Source: Tubiluchus corallicola
Taxonomy: Eukaryota > Priapulida > Priapulimorpha > Priapulimorphida > Tubiluchidae
Length of the DNA stretch: 64,000 bases
Assembly: GCA_030141605.1 (NCBI GenBank)
Contig: JAQGDQ010000009.1
Coordinates: forward strand, 837,001 to 901,000
Direction of reading: 5' to 3'
Numbering within the stretch: the first letter of the stretch is position 1; the number at the start of each line of letters is the position of its first letter. The translations under genes were made by a program, and so were the position numbers. Below, in pieces: positions 32,834 through 47,830 of this stretch. Under the pieces are notes generated by a model. The model saw only the letters and a list, made by a program, of their open reading frames with translations, was not told the origin of the DNA and searched no databases.

Positions 32834-35800
32834 TTATAATTGTAATTCTTCAATGTCATCTTCGCTAACACTAACTTTGCCATTAGGCTTGGATATGTTG
32901 CTTTTAAGGACATTATCTGGTCGACCCACTATGCTGGGCAGAAAGATGTTATTCTCGCCGAATGAAGTTTTGCTGTCACCAATTGTCCAAGTGTCACCAA
33001 GTTCAGAAGTATCTGCACGTGTGACATTATTGTTACCAAACAGACTGGTCATCAAGTTAGCTTTCCTATCCTCTTTCGTAAGAGTTTTTCCAGTTTCAAA
33101 ACTGGGCATGTAAGCGCCGAACTGCATCTGGTCTTTTGGTTTATTCTGCGAAGGTCCGAGTTTTAATATAGATGGTTCATTCTTGTCACGGCCCGGAAAG
33201 CCATTATGAAAATTTTGCTTTGGCAACACGAATGTTTGTTCATTTATGCTTGGCGGCGCATTTACAATGCTGCCATTATTGTTTACATGTTGACTGCTTG
33301 ACGATTCATGAGTGAGCGATGGTAAAGATGTAGGTGGGAGTCTTGTATGATATGGCATCTGCTGTTTCTGATCTATGTCTTGCATGCGTGCTAATAATAA
33401 CTCTTTCTTATGCTTTTCTTCCTCTTCGTTTTTGATTAATTTTACTCGTTCCTTCTCCTGCCATTTTGGCGTCTCGAGTTTCTGGTTCACCGGTTTGTGG
33501 GTATCTATAAAAATAACATTAATTGCTCTGTGGCCTTAACACAAATTCTGTTTACTCAAAATCACTAACAAGCTGGTCATTCTATGACGTTAAATTCGAA
33601 AGAATATACAGTATTTACAAAAAACACTTCCAAGGAGGTAACATCTGATAGATAACATCGATTACTTTATCTCTGTGCTGCAATCATTATAAGCACGTAC
33701 TTATCAGAACTCAATGGACTATACATTTTGCAATTGTGCCACATCAAATACATAAATTTTATAGAAATTGTTGCATGTGAAAAGTGGCCAAGTCAAATTT
33801 GTTAACCACGAAAATAAATAACATTGTCCCTTGTAAAGTTTCTTGTTTTAAATGTCTAAGCTATATCAGTAATCACAAAGCACTTTCATACATGTCCTTC
33901 AATGTTTCTCTGAAGCAAGTCTGTTGTTCAGGGTACTGTAGTCAAAAAACCACTTTATTTGACTATACATTTTCTATTTTTGTGTGAAAGAACAATGTAG
34001 TTTAGGGAAGGATTAAAAGAACACATTATTACATGAACTTAATGCGTAAAACTGCATTTACATCAAGAAAGTCATTCATTAATTCATTGCAAAAAGAAAA
34101 AAGTCAGATCATTTAAATGTCTTCATGTTTTTTCAATTAATTTAACATATAATTCACAATTAGAACAAAATGTTTATTGAATAAAACATAAGAAGTTGAA
34201 CAACATGCAAAGGCCAAAAGGTAAAGATTAAATAAATTATTTACTAACTAAAATTTTGAGAAGTGTTAATGCAGTCAATTCTGCTTAACTTGGATCGCTT
34301 GGAATCAATGAATGGCTACGAGTAAGTAAAATACGAATTAGATGACTACATGTGCATGTATTTATATATAAAGAAAAGCACATCCCGGCTTGAGAAATGA
34401 CCGAGTTAACTGGAAATCAGACTTATGCCATTTCCATAATGAGCAGATTTGACTGTAAAAGCACTCTTACTTCAACTGTGTTTCATAATGAAGGCAAGCA
34501 AAATTAATTATAACTGAGAATTTAAAACAAAAGCTTGATAAAATAATTCAGCTTCTATAGTGAAACTACATACCTATGAAGCAATAGAAATCACTTCTAT
34601 GTTTAGCACAGTTAACCCGTCACTGCACGCTGCGATACACGTTAAAATAAACTGACCTTTTCCGCTTACCTGCCTCCACCTCTTCATCCAGTTCTAATTT
34701 TGATTCCTCTTCACCATTTTTCAATTCAACACTGTCTTCTTTTCTCTCTCTTTCCGTCTTCGCTGTCGCCGTCTGGATCTCGAGCTGCTCCTGCTCGGAC
34801 TTTTGTTTTCCTTTCTCCTCTCTCTCCATTTTTTTGTGCTGCAATGTGAGCAGTTGGGCATATTCATAACACTAGTGTTTTAACAGGTTATCATATACAC
34901 AATTATAGTAGCTACAGCAGTTCAGTAATTTACTGAAGTTATTATATAGCTGTAGCACCATTGCCAACAAACATTTTACTAGATCTTATTACTGCATGTT
35001 TATTTTCTCCACTGTATAAATGTATTACTGAGAGATTATAATGTAATAGGATAAACCGTTTGTTGTACATTCAGGTCATTGGCTGTTACTGGTTGCCACG
35101 TAGATAGAAAATAATCAACAATTCAAAGACAAATTATTATGCATGATTACACAGATTCAATGGCATACATATTAATTATACACGATTACACAGATGCATC
35201 CCTGTTAATTAATGCACTGTTGAATGGGAAACATTCCACTAATACTGTTGTACAAAACCCATAAAAATGTGCAAAACTGGGAATTTGTTCAGAATATTTG
35301 GCTTAATGGCAATTATATTTAAGATAAGCACACGTGAACGTGCTTGAAAACATATTTACAATGACAATAGTGTTCAGATGTGATGGCAGTTGTGTACAGT
35401 GCAATCAACACATCAAAATGTGATCATGTTTTCATTATTGCTTTATTGAACAAGTGCACGTGTTTATGGACTCTGCAGCTCAAGGTTGGAGTAATGAGCT
35501 ACTAATCAATACGGCCATTATAAAATCACACGCATGCTACTGTCAGCTAGATTTGCACAAAATGCTCACCAAAGCCTGTATTACATAGGTTTCTTACTAT
35601 AAAACAAAGAAAGATCATCCTTAAACACGCAATATTTACATCTCAAACTTAAAGGGTCACTTGCAGCCATGACTAAAAAGGTAAAGTAATGCATATAATT
35701 ACAAAATGCACACAATTACAATAACACGGTATCTGTAATACATGTTACTTTCAATGGTATCAGGACAAAACTTATGACATAGTCAAGGCTTTTGTTATTA

Positions 35801-38800
35801 ATTACATTTTTACCCTGCAACGGAAACATTTTCTAGACACACGCACTACTTGCACAATCACAGGATCTGCCAAAAATCAACATGCTACGAATCTTACTAT
35901 TAATTACTACTACTAGTAATTAATATTGCTATCACTAGTGCTTTGCATTACTATTATTATACAGGAAATTGATAGCTAGTGTCATTTATTGTCATTAAAA
36001 ATGTCTTCATGTAGAATATCCTTGCTTTTTTAACATCGGCCATCTTTAAATGACACACAACAATGCAGGATAGACAATTACAACTTAACAGGTAATAATT
36101 ATACTTCTAGTTGCTTTAACATAATTAGGTACTGCAGAATAATCAAATAATCAATGCACGTTAATGAATAAAGAAGTGAACCTACCCGTTGTGAATCTTC
36201 CTTTCCTTCGCTGCTATCTGTCTCCAGTTTCACGGTGTGATGCACATTTTCGTGTGTCAGGTCATCTTTATTATTAACAAGACTATCCTAAAAATGTGAT
36301 ATATTAATCGACTTTGTCACAAAATAGTGTCAGGCACTCAAGCAGTTACTTTTAAGTTAAATAAATCAAGAACATTTCCAAAACATCAAATTCTAAAATA
36401 CCGTAAAAAGAAATACTGACCTCAACTAAAACTGCCTATATTTTATCTAAAACTATCTCAAGGCAACTTTAACTCTGTATTTGTGCTGACAATGCGAACA
36501 TTACTTAGCTAATCAGAATTATGAAGCTCAAATCACTCATAAATTCGCATTTTATCTTCAGACGCCCAAACAATAATATTTATTTAAAAACATAATCATA
36601 TCTATATCATTAAGTAACTAACCATACATTCTTCTAGTACAGGAGTCATCGGATTTGGAAGAGGTGACATATTCATCGGCAACTGAGGTTTATGGAAGGT
36701 TGAGTACGTGGCAGCGGTCTTAATGGTAGAACCTTTTTCAATGTTTTTGGGAAAGGATTTGGTGCCAGAATTTGGAAGAAGCGGCTACAAGAGAAGAAAC
36801 ATCTGTAAGTGCACAAATGTACATAATAATGTAAACATCGCAAATCACTGATGTTACACTGGAAATGCAGCATAGTATAAATGCCATACTATCATATCAC
36901 GCCCAAATTTGCTTAACATCACATGCTAAACTGAGACCCATCTTTAGTACTTCACTCATGGTTTCAAGCTGTAACCTACTAACCTCATGCATTATTAGCT
37001 TTTGGCAGACATGACTGTGCCATTTGCAATGATAAATTCTGAGAATCTATTTCACATAGACATATCTGCCATATTGTGGTATCTGTCAAATACAGCAGTA
37101 TAACTGGTTTACACTGCCCAGTGCTACTGGCTACCTGCACAAAATCAGCTGGCGAAGATTAATGTACACCATAGCTTCACTGCAGAAGGACCACACTGAT
37201 TTATACTGCGCTGCAAAGCCTTTGGTACAGTCAAGTTGAGGTAAATTGCATTAGTGTCTTTGATTATTACTCAGAATCATAAGTAATGCCTATGCCTGGG
37301 TTGGATGTCTGTAGCAATAACATCAGATAAAACTTCCAGGAAAGCATGTCTAGTAATACTGTAGAACAAACGTCTCTAATGGCGCATTCAGAATAAGGAA
37401 TTTTGTAGTAAACGCGCGAAGAAACTCGTAAATGTATTCAGACAAGACCAAAACTTGCTGCAATTCTATGACAGTAAGTGCGAGCTGATACTCCCTTCTC
37501 TATTCACTGTGAGAAATGTTGAGAGTAACTCCCTGAGGCATTCACACTAGACAATACATCGCATGAAATCAACTCGCAGAAACTGTCGGAAAATTTGCAA
37601 TAACTTGCCGACAGTAACTCACAAAGCAGTTCACGCTTATGAATTTGCTGTCAAAGAGAAAACATTCGATAGAAAACTTGCTAGTCTGAACACACTGAAA
37701 AAGAGTTCTTTTACCCTGCTGTGTGATTCTAAGAACTAGTATTACCTGTTTCATTAACTTCAACAATAATGCTTTTCTTTAACTATCCGATGGATAAAGG
37801 TGGACCAAAAACAGATGTGAAAAGCATGTACTGCTTATTGAAGTTCATTAAAGCACAAGAAAAAACCCTTTACTTACATAAAGGTAGAAAAGCTACTTAA
37901 AGCCAAAATTTTATATCACCTACATGCTGCCTTATGGTGCACAGAGTTTATATTAGCAGTGATGATAACAGATATGTATTTAAAATATAAAATTGGCTTT
38001 TATTCCTCTTTCATGTGAAAATAAATACTCACTTGTGACGTTGTTTCAATCATTTTAGATGAGCCTTTGATCTTTCTCTTGCCCGATTTTAGTGAAGCAT
38101 CAGAACTCTGGCTTCTGCTTTTTGGGCTGGGTGTAGAACCAGGACTCAGCCGATGTGGTGGACGCATGATTCTAGACTGATAAGCTGATTTCACTTCACT
38201 TTCCTTTTGCTTTTCCTGCAAAATAGTTTACACAGGATTTTTTAATTCTAATAATAGACAATAGAAAAACAATCATCTTTGCATAACCACCACCCTACAT
38301 TTGCAGGGTTCTGAATATTAACACAATATACATATAACGTAAGTTTTCATAAAGTTTGAAACATAGAGAATTTCAGAAATAGTTTAAAATTGTCAGCGGA
38401 CTAGCATCATCACACCCTGAAGTAATATTTTAGATTTAGATTTAAATTACAAGAGAAAACTTCTTAATGTCTTTCAGTTTGACTCTTGGTAAAAATGAAA
38501 ACCTGTTTCTAATCAGTATAATGTTTGATGAAAAATGGATTTGAGAGACAAAGACCTAAAATTCCACAATTTAGCAAATCACTATCAAGTTGTATTATAT
38601 CACTATATTATTTCAAGGTCACATTGTATGAATAATTTTAATAAAGCAACCATTCAATTAGTTCTTCTCCTTGTTACAAAGAAACGGTTCTCCCTTTTAG
38701 AATAATTCAACAATGAAATGACTAAACATATTTAACTGACAGCCAATGGCTTTGAATAATTGAACAACGAAAAAACAAGAAACAATACTTTTAACCATCA

Positions 38801-41800
38801 ATGGGAGTACGTGATTTTTTTTATTTAAATTTAAATTATTCACTTTAATAAGTTATTATACGGCCTACATCTCTGAAATTGTAGCACATGGGAAAATATT
38901 AAAAAAACAATGTAATGACAATGTTTTTCATACTTACCCACACTTCTCTTTTAGTTCTATCAAGTAATGCTTCAAGATCCATCACATGTCTTTGCGTTTC
39001 CTTGTGTTTGCTAACCTCTCTAGCAACATCCCGAGTATTTGACTTCTGCAGTAGTTCTATATTCTTTTCTAACTCCTGTAAATCAATAACATATAAAAAG
39101 TTAATAAGTCAACTATGGACAATGATTGCACAATTGTGCAGATAGTGTTTTAGTTTCAAGGCCAAAAATACATATAAATATTGTCAGACAATTTGACAAA
39201 ACATTGGATTAGCGTAAACAAATCGAACTAGATAAATGCTAATATGTTCTTTATTCAGCATTGATATTTGTTTCTTTTACATGTAAGCACTATTTCGCAA
39301 GCTCATGGTTTACATGCACAACACACACGCACACAGGCATGCCTGCACACACACGCATGCACACACGCACACATTCACACACATACACACCTTCACTCAT
39401 AAGCGTATACACCATTCTCTGCATATGTGTGCAGAAGAGTGGGCCTTCTGCTCAAAATAGTACAAAGGCATTGGAAATTACAACAAATTACAAGAGAGTT
39501 TAAAAGAGATATTTAACAAAACTAAATTTCTTTCTAAATCAGTGCATACTCGTATCTTTGCTTCTTTTTGTTGTTTTTCAAACTCCAGTTTTTCCAATCG
39601 TTGCTCCAGTTCTAAGCGCTCTGGCAGTTTCTTTTTAGCATTCAACTCTTGTGCCTTTTTCAGTTTATCTTTCAGCTTTTCCATCTCTTTATCCTGAGCT
39701 CGCAGCTTCTCGTCGCACTTCCGATTCTTTTCTTGCGTTCGTCTCAGTTGTATCTGCAATAAGTAAACAGCAAAAGGCTACAGCTTCAGTTTTCAAAAGG
39801 CTTGTGTGAATTATTCGGAAAGGTTAATAATTCTGACAATCATTCATCGGGAAATCTGATATATACACCAACATGGCACTACTGCTATAATGCTAAAAGC
39901 AACTACTCAACACCCACGGCTGCAGTTATCTAAGCCAACAACTGCAACTGATTGTGAGCACCTACTGCTGTATATTAGCATGTAGGTCCACTCCAAGGAT
40001 GTTTTTAAACACTTTCTTGTTAAACATTTTCAGACCTGGAAAAAGAGTGGCATTAAGACCAAAAGACAATTTTTTAAAGTTTTTTTTTAAGTAATGAGTT
40101 CTCTAATTGAAAAAGAAACGAAAAAGCGTGTACATACATTTATTAAATTTGTTCTACTTTAAATGACATAGTTTAGGAGTTTATAATGTTATAATTTGTA
40201 GCTCAGTGGCAAATGCATAATTTGCAGCTCAAGTTATCAAAAAACAGTTAATTTGCAGAAAGATGATAGCAACGATGCTTTTTTCTTCTTAGAGCAGGTT
40301 TCAGCGACTAAAAATAAACAGTTGTCTTGAAAAATTTTGGTTAATAATCAATACCTTAAGAGAGTTTTCTTCAGTGTGATGTTTAAGTAGCATGTTTGGT
40401 AACTCAGATTCAGCATTTACATACCTGGCAAGTTCCTGAAACAAAGCACGACCAGATACATTAAAATGTTACAGTACCACTGACTAAACCTAGTTGCACT
40501 GATTTCTCTTCTTTCAAATATTGTAGTGTTAACAAAACTGATAAGGTTAAAAAAATTCTATTGAAATTGTACAGTACAACACGCAATTCTTCTACAGCTG
40601 TACCTGAAAGTACACTTATTAAACATACATCATAAAAAAGAGAAACCCACCACTCTACAATATAAGCTTGACAGCTCAAACAGTTGTGCTCATGGTTTTA
40701 CATTAAAATATCATCTCATTTCACAGATTTTCCTTCTTAATCACATTAATCATAAGGCTATTTACTGGTGATAACTGGTGCAGTTTCTTAAGCATGTAAA
40801 TGGCTATAAACTTACCAAAAGAGCTAATGCCAAGCTCCAGAAATTCACTCTGTTCAAACAGTATAATAAAAATAATGAGAGGTTTTCTGAATTTCTAACT
40901 TATGCCTTTTTGTGCAGGTTGTTTGAAGATTTCTTTAGTATGACTAACAATCAAACACAAAAACAGGCAAAAGTCAAAATTTGTTTGGTAAAAATAACCT
41001 GTGCAATGAACAGAAAAAATAAATACCTTTTGGTTTCGCTTGTCAACTCGTTGCAAGAGCCGATTTTCTTCTTCTAGATCTTTTATGCGTTTCTGTAATA
41101 TGCCCATTTGATTTTGCATATCGTTCATTTTCAATCGGGTAGCCGAAAGGAGGCGTTTCTTTACCATCGGGTTGACCGGAATCTTCTTGTTTGTAAACCC
41201 ACTACCTCGGTTTAGACTGTTATTTAGGGACTGACCTGCAACCAACAGAGCATCAGGCAAACACTTGCATTTTGAAGTTAAATTTCTTTTTTCCATCACG
41301 GTAAATCGGATCACAAATATATATTTATCAGTATAAGTTGAGCTGTGTATTTTTCCTATAGTGTATGAAAGAACACAAACCTGAAGAGTTAAAAATTCAC
41401 AGAAACCTATCACTGAATTAACAATGTGGTGTAGCACATAACTGCACACTGCACATAGTGCACAATACATAAAAAACGCGCTTATCAGATTAACTTGTGC
41501 ACTTCACTTCATTTTTTAGCAATTCTTACATCTAATTATGCAAATATGGCCTTATGGGTGAACAGTGTATATGTAGAATAATAAATTTATACATGGCCAG
41601 TGTGTAGTATACCCATATGCCGTCCTGTTTAGTTCTGCAATCATTATGCAAAATAACATTTTTTCTCTTTAAATTTTACATTTTTGTGACACAACGGTTT
41701 GGTCCCAAATCACTGTGACCATTTGGTTCACAATGTAGCGACAACATTAAGACAAAAGCATAAAGTAACCTGTAGAATGACTAAGGTGATTCGTCAAGTC

Positions 41801-44733
41801 TCGTTAACGATTAACACCAAGTACGTTTGTTTAGCAAGGGTATTCAGGTGAACTGAGGTACATGTATGTAACCTGGCAATTATATAATATGGTGCAAAGG
41901 ACTTGACAACCAGACTAGAAGCATGCCTAGCTGCAAAACAGTAAATGACTGAACAGTGAATACTTTGATATATTTAACAAACAAGCTAATAATGAAGTAG
42001 TCAGTATATGGATCTATCGAGAATGCAGTAGCCCATCATGGCCTATCTAGGTAATACATTCACATTAAATAATCTCAACATGTTTCATCATCCACTAATC
42101 TTGCAATTATCCAATTAGCAGCACAGAACCTGCTCTGTTAATTTAAATATTTAATTCAGTATTTCCACGCAAAGCCACATGCACCCGCGCAGGTTTCATT
42201 TAATTACTGTTTCACTGCTACAGGTACAACTAAACAGCACATCAATAATATTTCCCTGCTCCCAGGCTTCCATCGCATAATATAGTGCAATTCATGCAAC
42301 CTGGCTAGCTATTGATTTTTCCTCTTAACACACAATAACTTTTCAAACAGTCCGTGGAATCTGTACCTAGCAATGTTTATAAACTGATAAATAATTACAA
42401 GCTTCATTCCAATCCCAGTTTTGAGCCATGTTAGATTCTGCTGATAACTACACATACATACACACACACGCACAGGTATGCTGCAGTCGGCTAGAAAATG
42501 AAGCCAGACATTGCACAATACAATTGCCATTAGTTGTATTAATGTGTCGCCACAAAGCTATTCGGTCACGAATTGGTTCTATTCAATAGCGTTTATATAT
42601 ATATCGTCTAACTGCCAATCATTGAGGAACAGCAGATGGCATGGAAGGAAAAAATGTTTACTTCGGCTTTGATTCTCGTAATTAGAAACAATGCACGCAT
42701 ATAGTATGATATCGGACACGTGATTTGGTTCCATAGAATCACTTTTATCAATTTATAAGCTAATATAAGCTCCAAAAGTTGTTGGATGACAGGCAGTGGC
42801 CTGTTTGAGGATTTTATTTCAGGCTGTCATCCATGGTGCACAGTGATATGCTTAACTTTCTTGTTGGTCATGACTTTATAATTTTTCTGTTTACATTTTA
42901 CTTCTGTACAAATACATATATTTTGTGCCTAATAAATAATAAAGAATAACAAAGAAACTGTGAGAATGTACTACCATGATCAAAAGCTCACAATACAGAA
43001 ATGCTTAATGAACAAACGAGTGCTTAGAAAATAAACGTCACGTGTCAGTTCTACAACAATGCATCATTCACACGTAAACTAAACACAAACATCGTGGCGG
43101 CCAAACACTAAGCTTTCACTATATGTAACTTTGTACAAACAAGACTTTTCGTCAATAGCCGCCCGCAAATTTCATTTGCGCGAAAATGTTGCTATTTACA
43201 TTAACGTGGCGCTGTTGCTATGACAACCAGGTACTCATTACAAGTTGCAACTCAAGCAGTATAGACTAATGGCATTAATTTTGTATTTCTATGATATAAA
43301 GAATGGTAATAACTAACCACTAATGTGTATTGATTAGGTCATAGGCACGAAGTACTCAATGAAAATCTAAAGATAATGGTCTAAAAAATAGTTATCTGAA
43401 TTGTTATGTATTTTTCAACATAAGCAAATGTGATGAAAGATAAATGGAATATTCGAGTTAATAAGAGGGGTAATAAAAGTGAGTCGTGACAACATTTTAA
43501 AGTGAAAAATACCAAGCATTTTTCACTCACTTGCCTTTTAGCTTACGAAAATTTGGCTAGCTCCTTATCATTTGGCTAGCTTGATTTTATTGATCACCCA
43601 GTTGATATTATTAATCCAAATTTACGTGTAGACAAATTGAGAATTTTTCCTTTTTGTAAAAATGCAAGGAAACAAATTATTTTGCCTGTTCTCATTTAAC
43701 GAAGCTCATTTATTACGCCAAGAGAAACACGCAAGTCAGAAAACCACCTGCTGTGGCATTATTAAGTGATCATATAAATCCCAGCAGCAACAGCTTTGGT
43801 TAATGTGTTCAAACATATAACTGTTATGACATGTTTCTTTGTCATGACATGACTGACGTGAACGACTATTGCTAATACAGTAAATGCTTGTATTTCGTGA
43901 TATTTTAGATGAAATTTTGCATGATTACTTACCTATGTGACACTTTGTTGTACAATGTACACTGATTAAAAATTTTGTATAGCTCATATTGAGAATGTGA
44001 TTACCATGCCACAGAATGGAAAAATTATGCAGTGAATTTTGTAATAAAGCACAAGATGCACAGTCTTAAGCTGCTGCATTTGGTAGCTGCAGACAGCAAC
44101 AAATGTAACACTGTTAACTTGTACAAAACTAACACTCGTAAAAAATGTAGGCTTACAACAATCATAATATAGTTAATCTAAAAGTAGGATACAGAACATA
44201 CAAATATAAAATATATTTACCATTTGAAACCTTTGCACGTTGCTGATAACCATTACGGCTATCAGCCGGAGTAATAGATCTTGAAACTTCATCGGGAGAC
44301 GTTGAATAATCACTGGAATAAGACACATAGCTGTCCTCACTCGTATCGTTCGCATTTGTTGGCTTTGATGACATTTTTGCTTGGCCAACAGGCTGTGGGT
44401 GTTCAGTTCTTATAATAACAAAAATTCACAATGGTACAACAAAAAATATGAAGCGAATGTTTGAATTTTCTGAATTGTTTCACAAAGATGTATTCATATC
44501 ACAACAATAGAAACATGGTCAAGTGCAATAAAACTAATCATAACATAACGTGGTGTTAGGTAAAATTAGCAAATTAGCATGCTTTGTTAGTAGACAGCAT
44601 AGAAAAGTTGCTCATGATTGGATGTAATTCATTCGCCCAACGAAACATACACATGATCTGTCTCTGACGCTGGCGGAACTATGTCAGACATCAGCGTAAG
44701 AAGTCTCCAAACGTCCACATGATCAACATTCAT
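32834..44733 (-). CDS. LCA5: Lebercilin (LCA5/LCA5L-type ciliary protein)
   Basis: Ciliary axoneme and basal-body protein linked in vertebrates to intraflagellar transport and photoreceptor maintenance. Coding exons in order: 44733-44651, 44408-44221, 41235-41027, 40435-40355, 39753-39550, 39075-38938, 38215-38033, 36784-36623, 36287-36186, 34838-34670, 33504-32834; phases close over 729 residues (human LCA5 697). The N-terminal SYVSYSSDYSTSPDE resembles the SYLSDFET region of lebercilin. The family block begins at KKRLLSATRLKMNDMQNQM and continues as a long coiled coil over five exons. It includes the KKLPERLELEQRLEKLEFE stretch. The C-terminus is Lys/Glu-rich, then Ser/Pro-rich, ending DDIEELQL. 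The first exon has an acceptor 2 nt before the ATG, so at least one upstream exon exists, probably at 47568 and above. This may extend the frame to an ATG at 47610 (15 more residues). Whether it is the LCA5 or LCA5L orthologue is open. Confidence 0.92.
39318..39392. repeat. Degenerate (CA)n tract
   Basis: Imperfect ACAC-rich run with GC interruptions in a lebercilin intron. Simple sequence only. Confidence 0.8.
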
Positions 44734-44735
44734 CT

Positions 44736-47567
44736 CTATAATAAAAAGAAATCGTATAAATCCATCACTACATTATTAATGTAACAGCAACAAAAGTGCC
44801 TTTCTTGAAAGCAAAATATTGCATACACGTTCACACAAATACACTGAGAAGGCTTAATTGGACCTCAGCTCACTGGAATTGTGTAGGAGATAGCTGTTGC
44901 AATCAATGCCCATTGTATATGTGCTAATCAGGCTTCAAAATATTGATATAGTCATTGCAGCCAGTTCCAGTTTATGGAGAGATACGATTTTTCCAGAAAA
45001 AACAGCAACTTATAGAATATTCTTGAAAATTCTACGAAAGGACTCAAAACTACTCAAAAGTCTCAAAAATACAGTCACAAAAGTTTTAACTTATTTATAC
45101 TTTTTTCTAAATACATATCCTAGCACCTGTGCCAGGTGCCAAATAACCAGCTAAGAGTGAACTGTGAAAAAATATGTTATAGTGTCGGGAGACATGCGAA
45201 TTAAATCCATACAGTTTAAATCAATGATTTATTGTCGCTTATAAATTGGTCATTACCAATTATGATTGGGCGATTAACTCAAAAAAGTTACTTTGCTGCA
45301 TTAAAAGAATGGACTATCAGTCCATATGACTATGACTTACTATGAAATTGAACAAGCCAGTGCACAGTCAAAAATCACAACAGCTCATTTTTCTAGAAAC
45401 ATGGTAGGATTCAGTCATATTTAGTATGTAGGTTTACAATAATTCAAATTATTGTATTAGTTGGCGCAAAGTGACAGCTGAGTATAGTTAATCTTCTAAA
45501 TTACAAAAATAAAACTCTTCTAGAAACAAGGACAGCTATACATACTGTTATGAACAATTAAGGATAACTGGCACTTCCACCCTAGATTTTTGTTAGTTTT
45601 TTCTATGCAAATTTTTACCAGGGCCATTGGCGCTCAAAGTTTGAAAAACCAGAATGATGAACGCTGTCTTGCACACTAGCCCACATACCACTACCGTGCT
45701 AGCATCAATCATCATTTATCTGGATAAACAAGTGAGGTACATGGGCTGCTCAAATACTCCACTGAATGTCATTAAACATGAAATTTATATTCAAAGAAAA
45801 TTTTAGATCACCCTTTTTATTTTTTGCTCATTATAACAACAGTAATAATGAATTATAATCTTGTATAATAAATTATAAAGAAATAGAGTAGCTTGACCTA
45901 TTTTGCTCTATTTATAATCTTGCCAACAAAAAGAAAACTGAGACCACAACAACTAACAGTGATTTAAAAACAAGTGTGACAAAAATAGGCTGCAAATTAC
46001 TGGTATTCGAATGCACTTATATGAATAAAAAGCTGCAGGAAAGTCATCCAGGAATCATAACAGTTGTGCCTCTTATGCACAATTCGTGCATAAGCCACCG
46101 AGAGGTAAACATCTTACCAGCCCATAAATCTCAATTTATGAGCAGGTTTTAACACTTAGAAAAGGCAAAGATGCTACAAATAACCCATAAGGTATAGTTT
46201 ATAACAGATACCGTGGAATATAATTAGGAGGTAAAAGTTTAGCAATGTTCGCCAAGGAGCAGCACATTACGTTACAAGGCACTAATTAAGAGGTAATGGA
46301 TCGCCCGGCCGAATAGCAAAGTGCAGAGAAAAATGTTTGATAGAGGTAAACTTCTCACCTGCTCAGATCCTTCACAGCAGCCAAAATTTGAAAAGGATGC
46401 TAAGCAAAATGTTATCAGTTATCATTGCCTACCTCTCGCCAAAACAGCGAGCCTCTTTAAGGTTAAAAAATATCAGCACTAGAAACCAACTGCTGTTCAT
46501 CCAAACTTCATAATTAAGTATTAAACAAAACAGAAAATTGATGTGCCATGCATGCTATTTGGACCAATCCAACTTGTGTGCGTGGTAAATGGACTGGACC
46601 AAGTACCACACTCCACAGCTATTGGCTAGTTGGCTAAATAGCTCCTAACGCAGGATTCTTACTATTGAATTGGTATTCTCTCAATGATTCGTAGGCTCCT
46701 ATCCATACTCCTGACTCATATTCTTTTTTAAATTTCAATCAGAGTTAGTATCAGACTTGTACAAATATATGCTTTTTCAAACAGAATTTGTAGTAATTGG
46801 AATGACATCATTTATGATGTTAACAATTCATCCAATCTATTGGTTTTTAGTAAGAAGCTAGCCCAAAAATTGCTTTTAAAAATTGCAAAATTAATAAGAC
46901 TTCTATAAAACATTTTACTTCAGTTCAATGAACTCTCCCAATTTTGATCAATCTGCATCTGTATATATTTCATTGATCTTTATTTTATTTTCAATGTAAT
47001 TAACGTGAATTTTATCTAATGTAAACTTATGTATAAAATTTAATTGTATTTGCCACTTCGCAATATAGGTTGATGTAAGAGCTAACACAACCAGCCAGCC
47101 TCATATTTTATAAAATTTTGAATATTTTATAAATTCTCTTGATAATAATAATAATAAAATTAATATATAATAATAATGGACAAGGGTCAAATGATATTCA
47201 TTATGACATGTCATTAGGCCAACAATGACTTACTCTTAACAAAAGTCACTGATGGTAACAGTAAAAACAATGGAACAGAAACCGAAAGTAGCTATTTCTT
47301 ACGCCCTGTGACCCTCTCTGGCTAATTTTATTTTACAATTTAGTACAAATCTAATGTCATGAACGCATCAAAAATAATCTTGTGGCCTAGTAAAATTCAT
47401 CCAAAGCACAATTCGTAATAGCAATCATTGTAACACTAAAAAGCCCAGTTACCAATAATTCACTTACTTTTGTACAAATAATTAAGTTGTTAACCAAAAA
47501 AGCGTTTCATAACCAAGAAAAAACATTCTACAAACTTGAATTAAGTGAATTCTGAACCTCTGTTTAC
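44736..47567. other. Probable LCA5 intron 1
   Basis: This is gene-free sequence between the first coding exon (acceptor at 44736-44737 on the minus strand) and the candidate 5' exon (donor GTAAAC at 47567-47562). It is AT-rich. A short degenerate repeat cluster appears around 46080-46440 and an ATA-rich run at 47140-47177. No coding exon is recognisable. Confidence 0.5.
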
Positions 47568-47650
47568 CTGCTGCCGTGCCAACCGTGTGTACACATGTGA
47601 AAAACGTCATCGCACATTTTGTGATGTCACGCAATCATTAGATTAGCGAT
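47568..47650 (-). other. LCA5: Candidate 5' exon of LCA5
   Basis: The minus strand has GCAGCAG followed by the donor GTAAACAGAG at 47567-47558. Splicing to the acceptor at 44736-44737 puts the ATG at 47610 in frame with the downstream lebercilin frame, adding MTFFTCVHTVGTAAE. A second ATG at 47619 would instead read into a stop just after the junction. The transcription start, and so the upper border, is not determined. Confidence 0.45.
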
Positions 47651-47830
47651 CGTCTATCGATTGATTACTTGTAGAGCTTGGAGGTTGGTGTGGTCACTGT
47701 ATATTCGTGATTGTTTCTTTTGTTTTTGTTTTGTTAAAACTTTTAGATAATTAAACTCGCTTGCAATACTGTCACGTAGTAATAGTTATTGCTGACGTGT
47801 TTATAAGTTTCATTTTCACCACCAAGCAAA
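47568..47830. promoter_or_regulatory. Divergent LCA5/SH3BGR promoter region
   Basis: The candidate LCA5 first exon and the SH3BGR start codon are head-to-head within about 260 bp, so the region between should hold both promoters. It includes a CRE-like GTGATGTCACG at 47620-47631 and a TGACGTG at 47794-47800. On the minus strand 47583-47570 reads GTTGGCACGGCAGC. That agrees with the RFX X-box palindrome GTTGCCATGGCAAC at 11 of 14 positions. There is no clear TATA box. Confidence 0.4.

Noticed and set aside
40895-41470. 191-codon minus-strand frame
   Set aside because: Only 41027-41235 is exon; the flanks are intron read through in the same frame, as shown by the acceptor at 41236-41237 and the donor at 41021-41026.
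42779-42836. Short inverted repeat GGATGACAG…CTGTCATCC
   Set aside because: Arms of about 9 bp with an imperfect interior; not distinguishable from chance in 64 kb.
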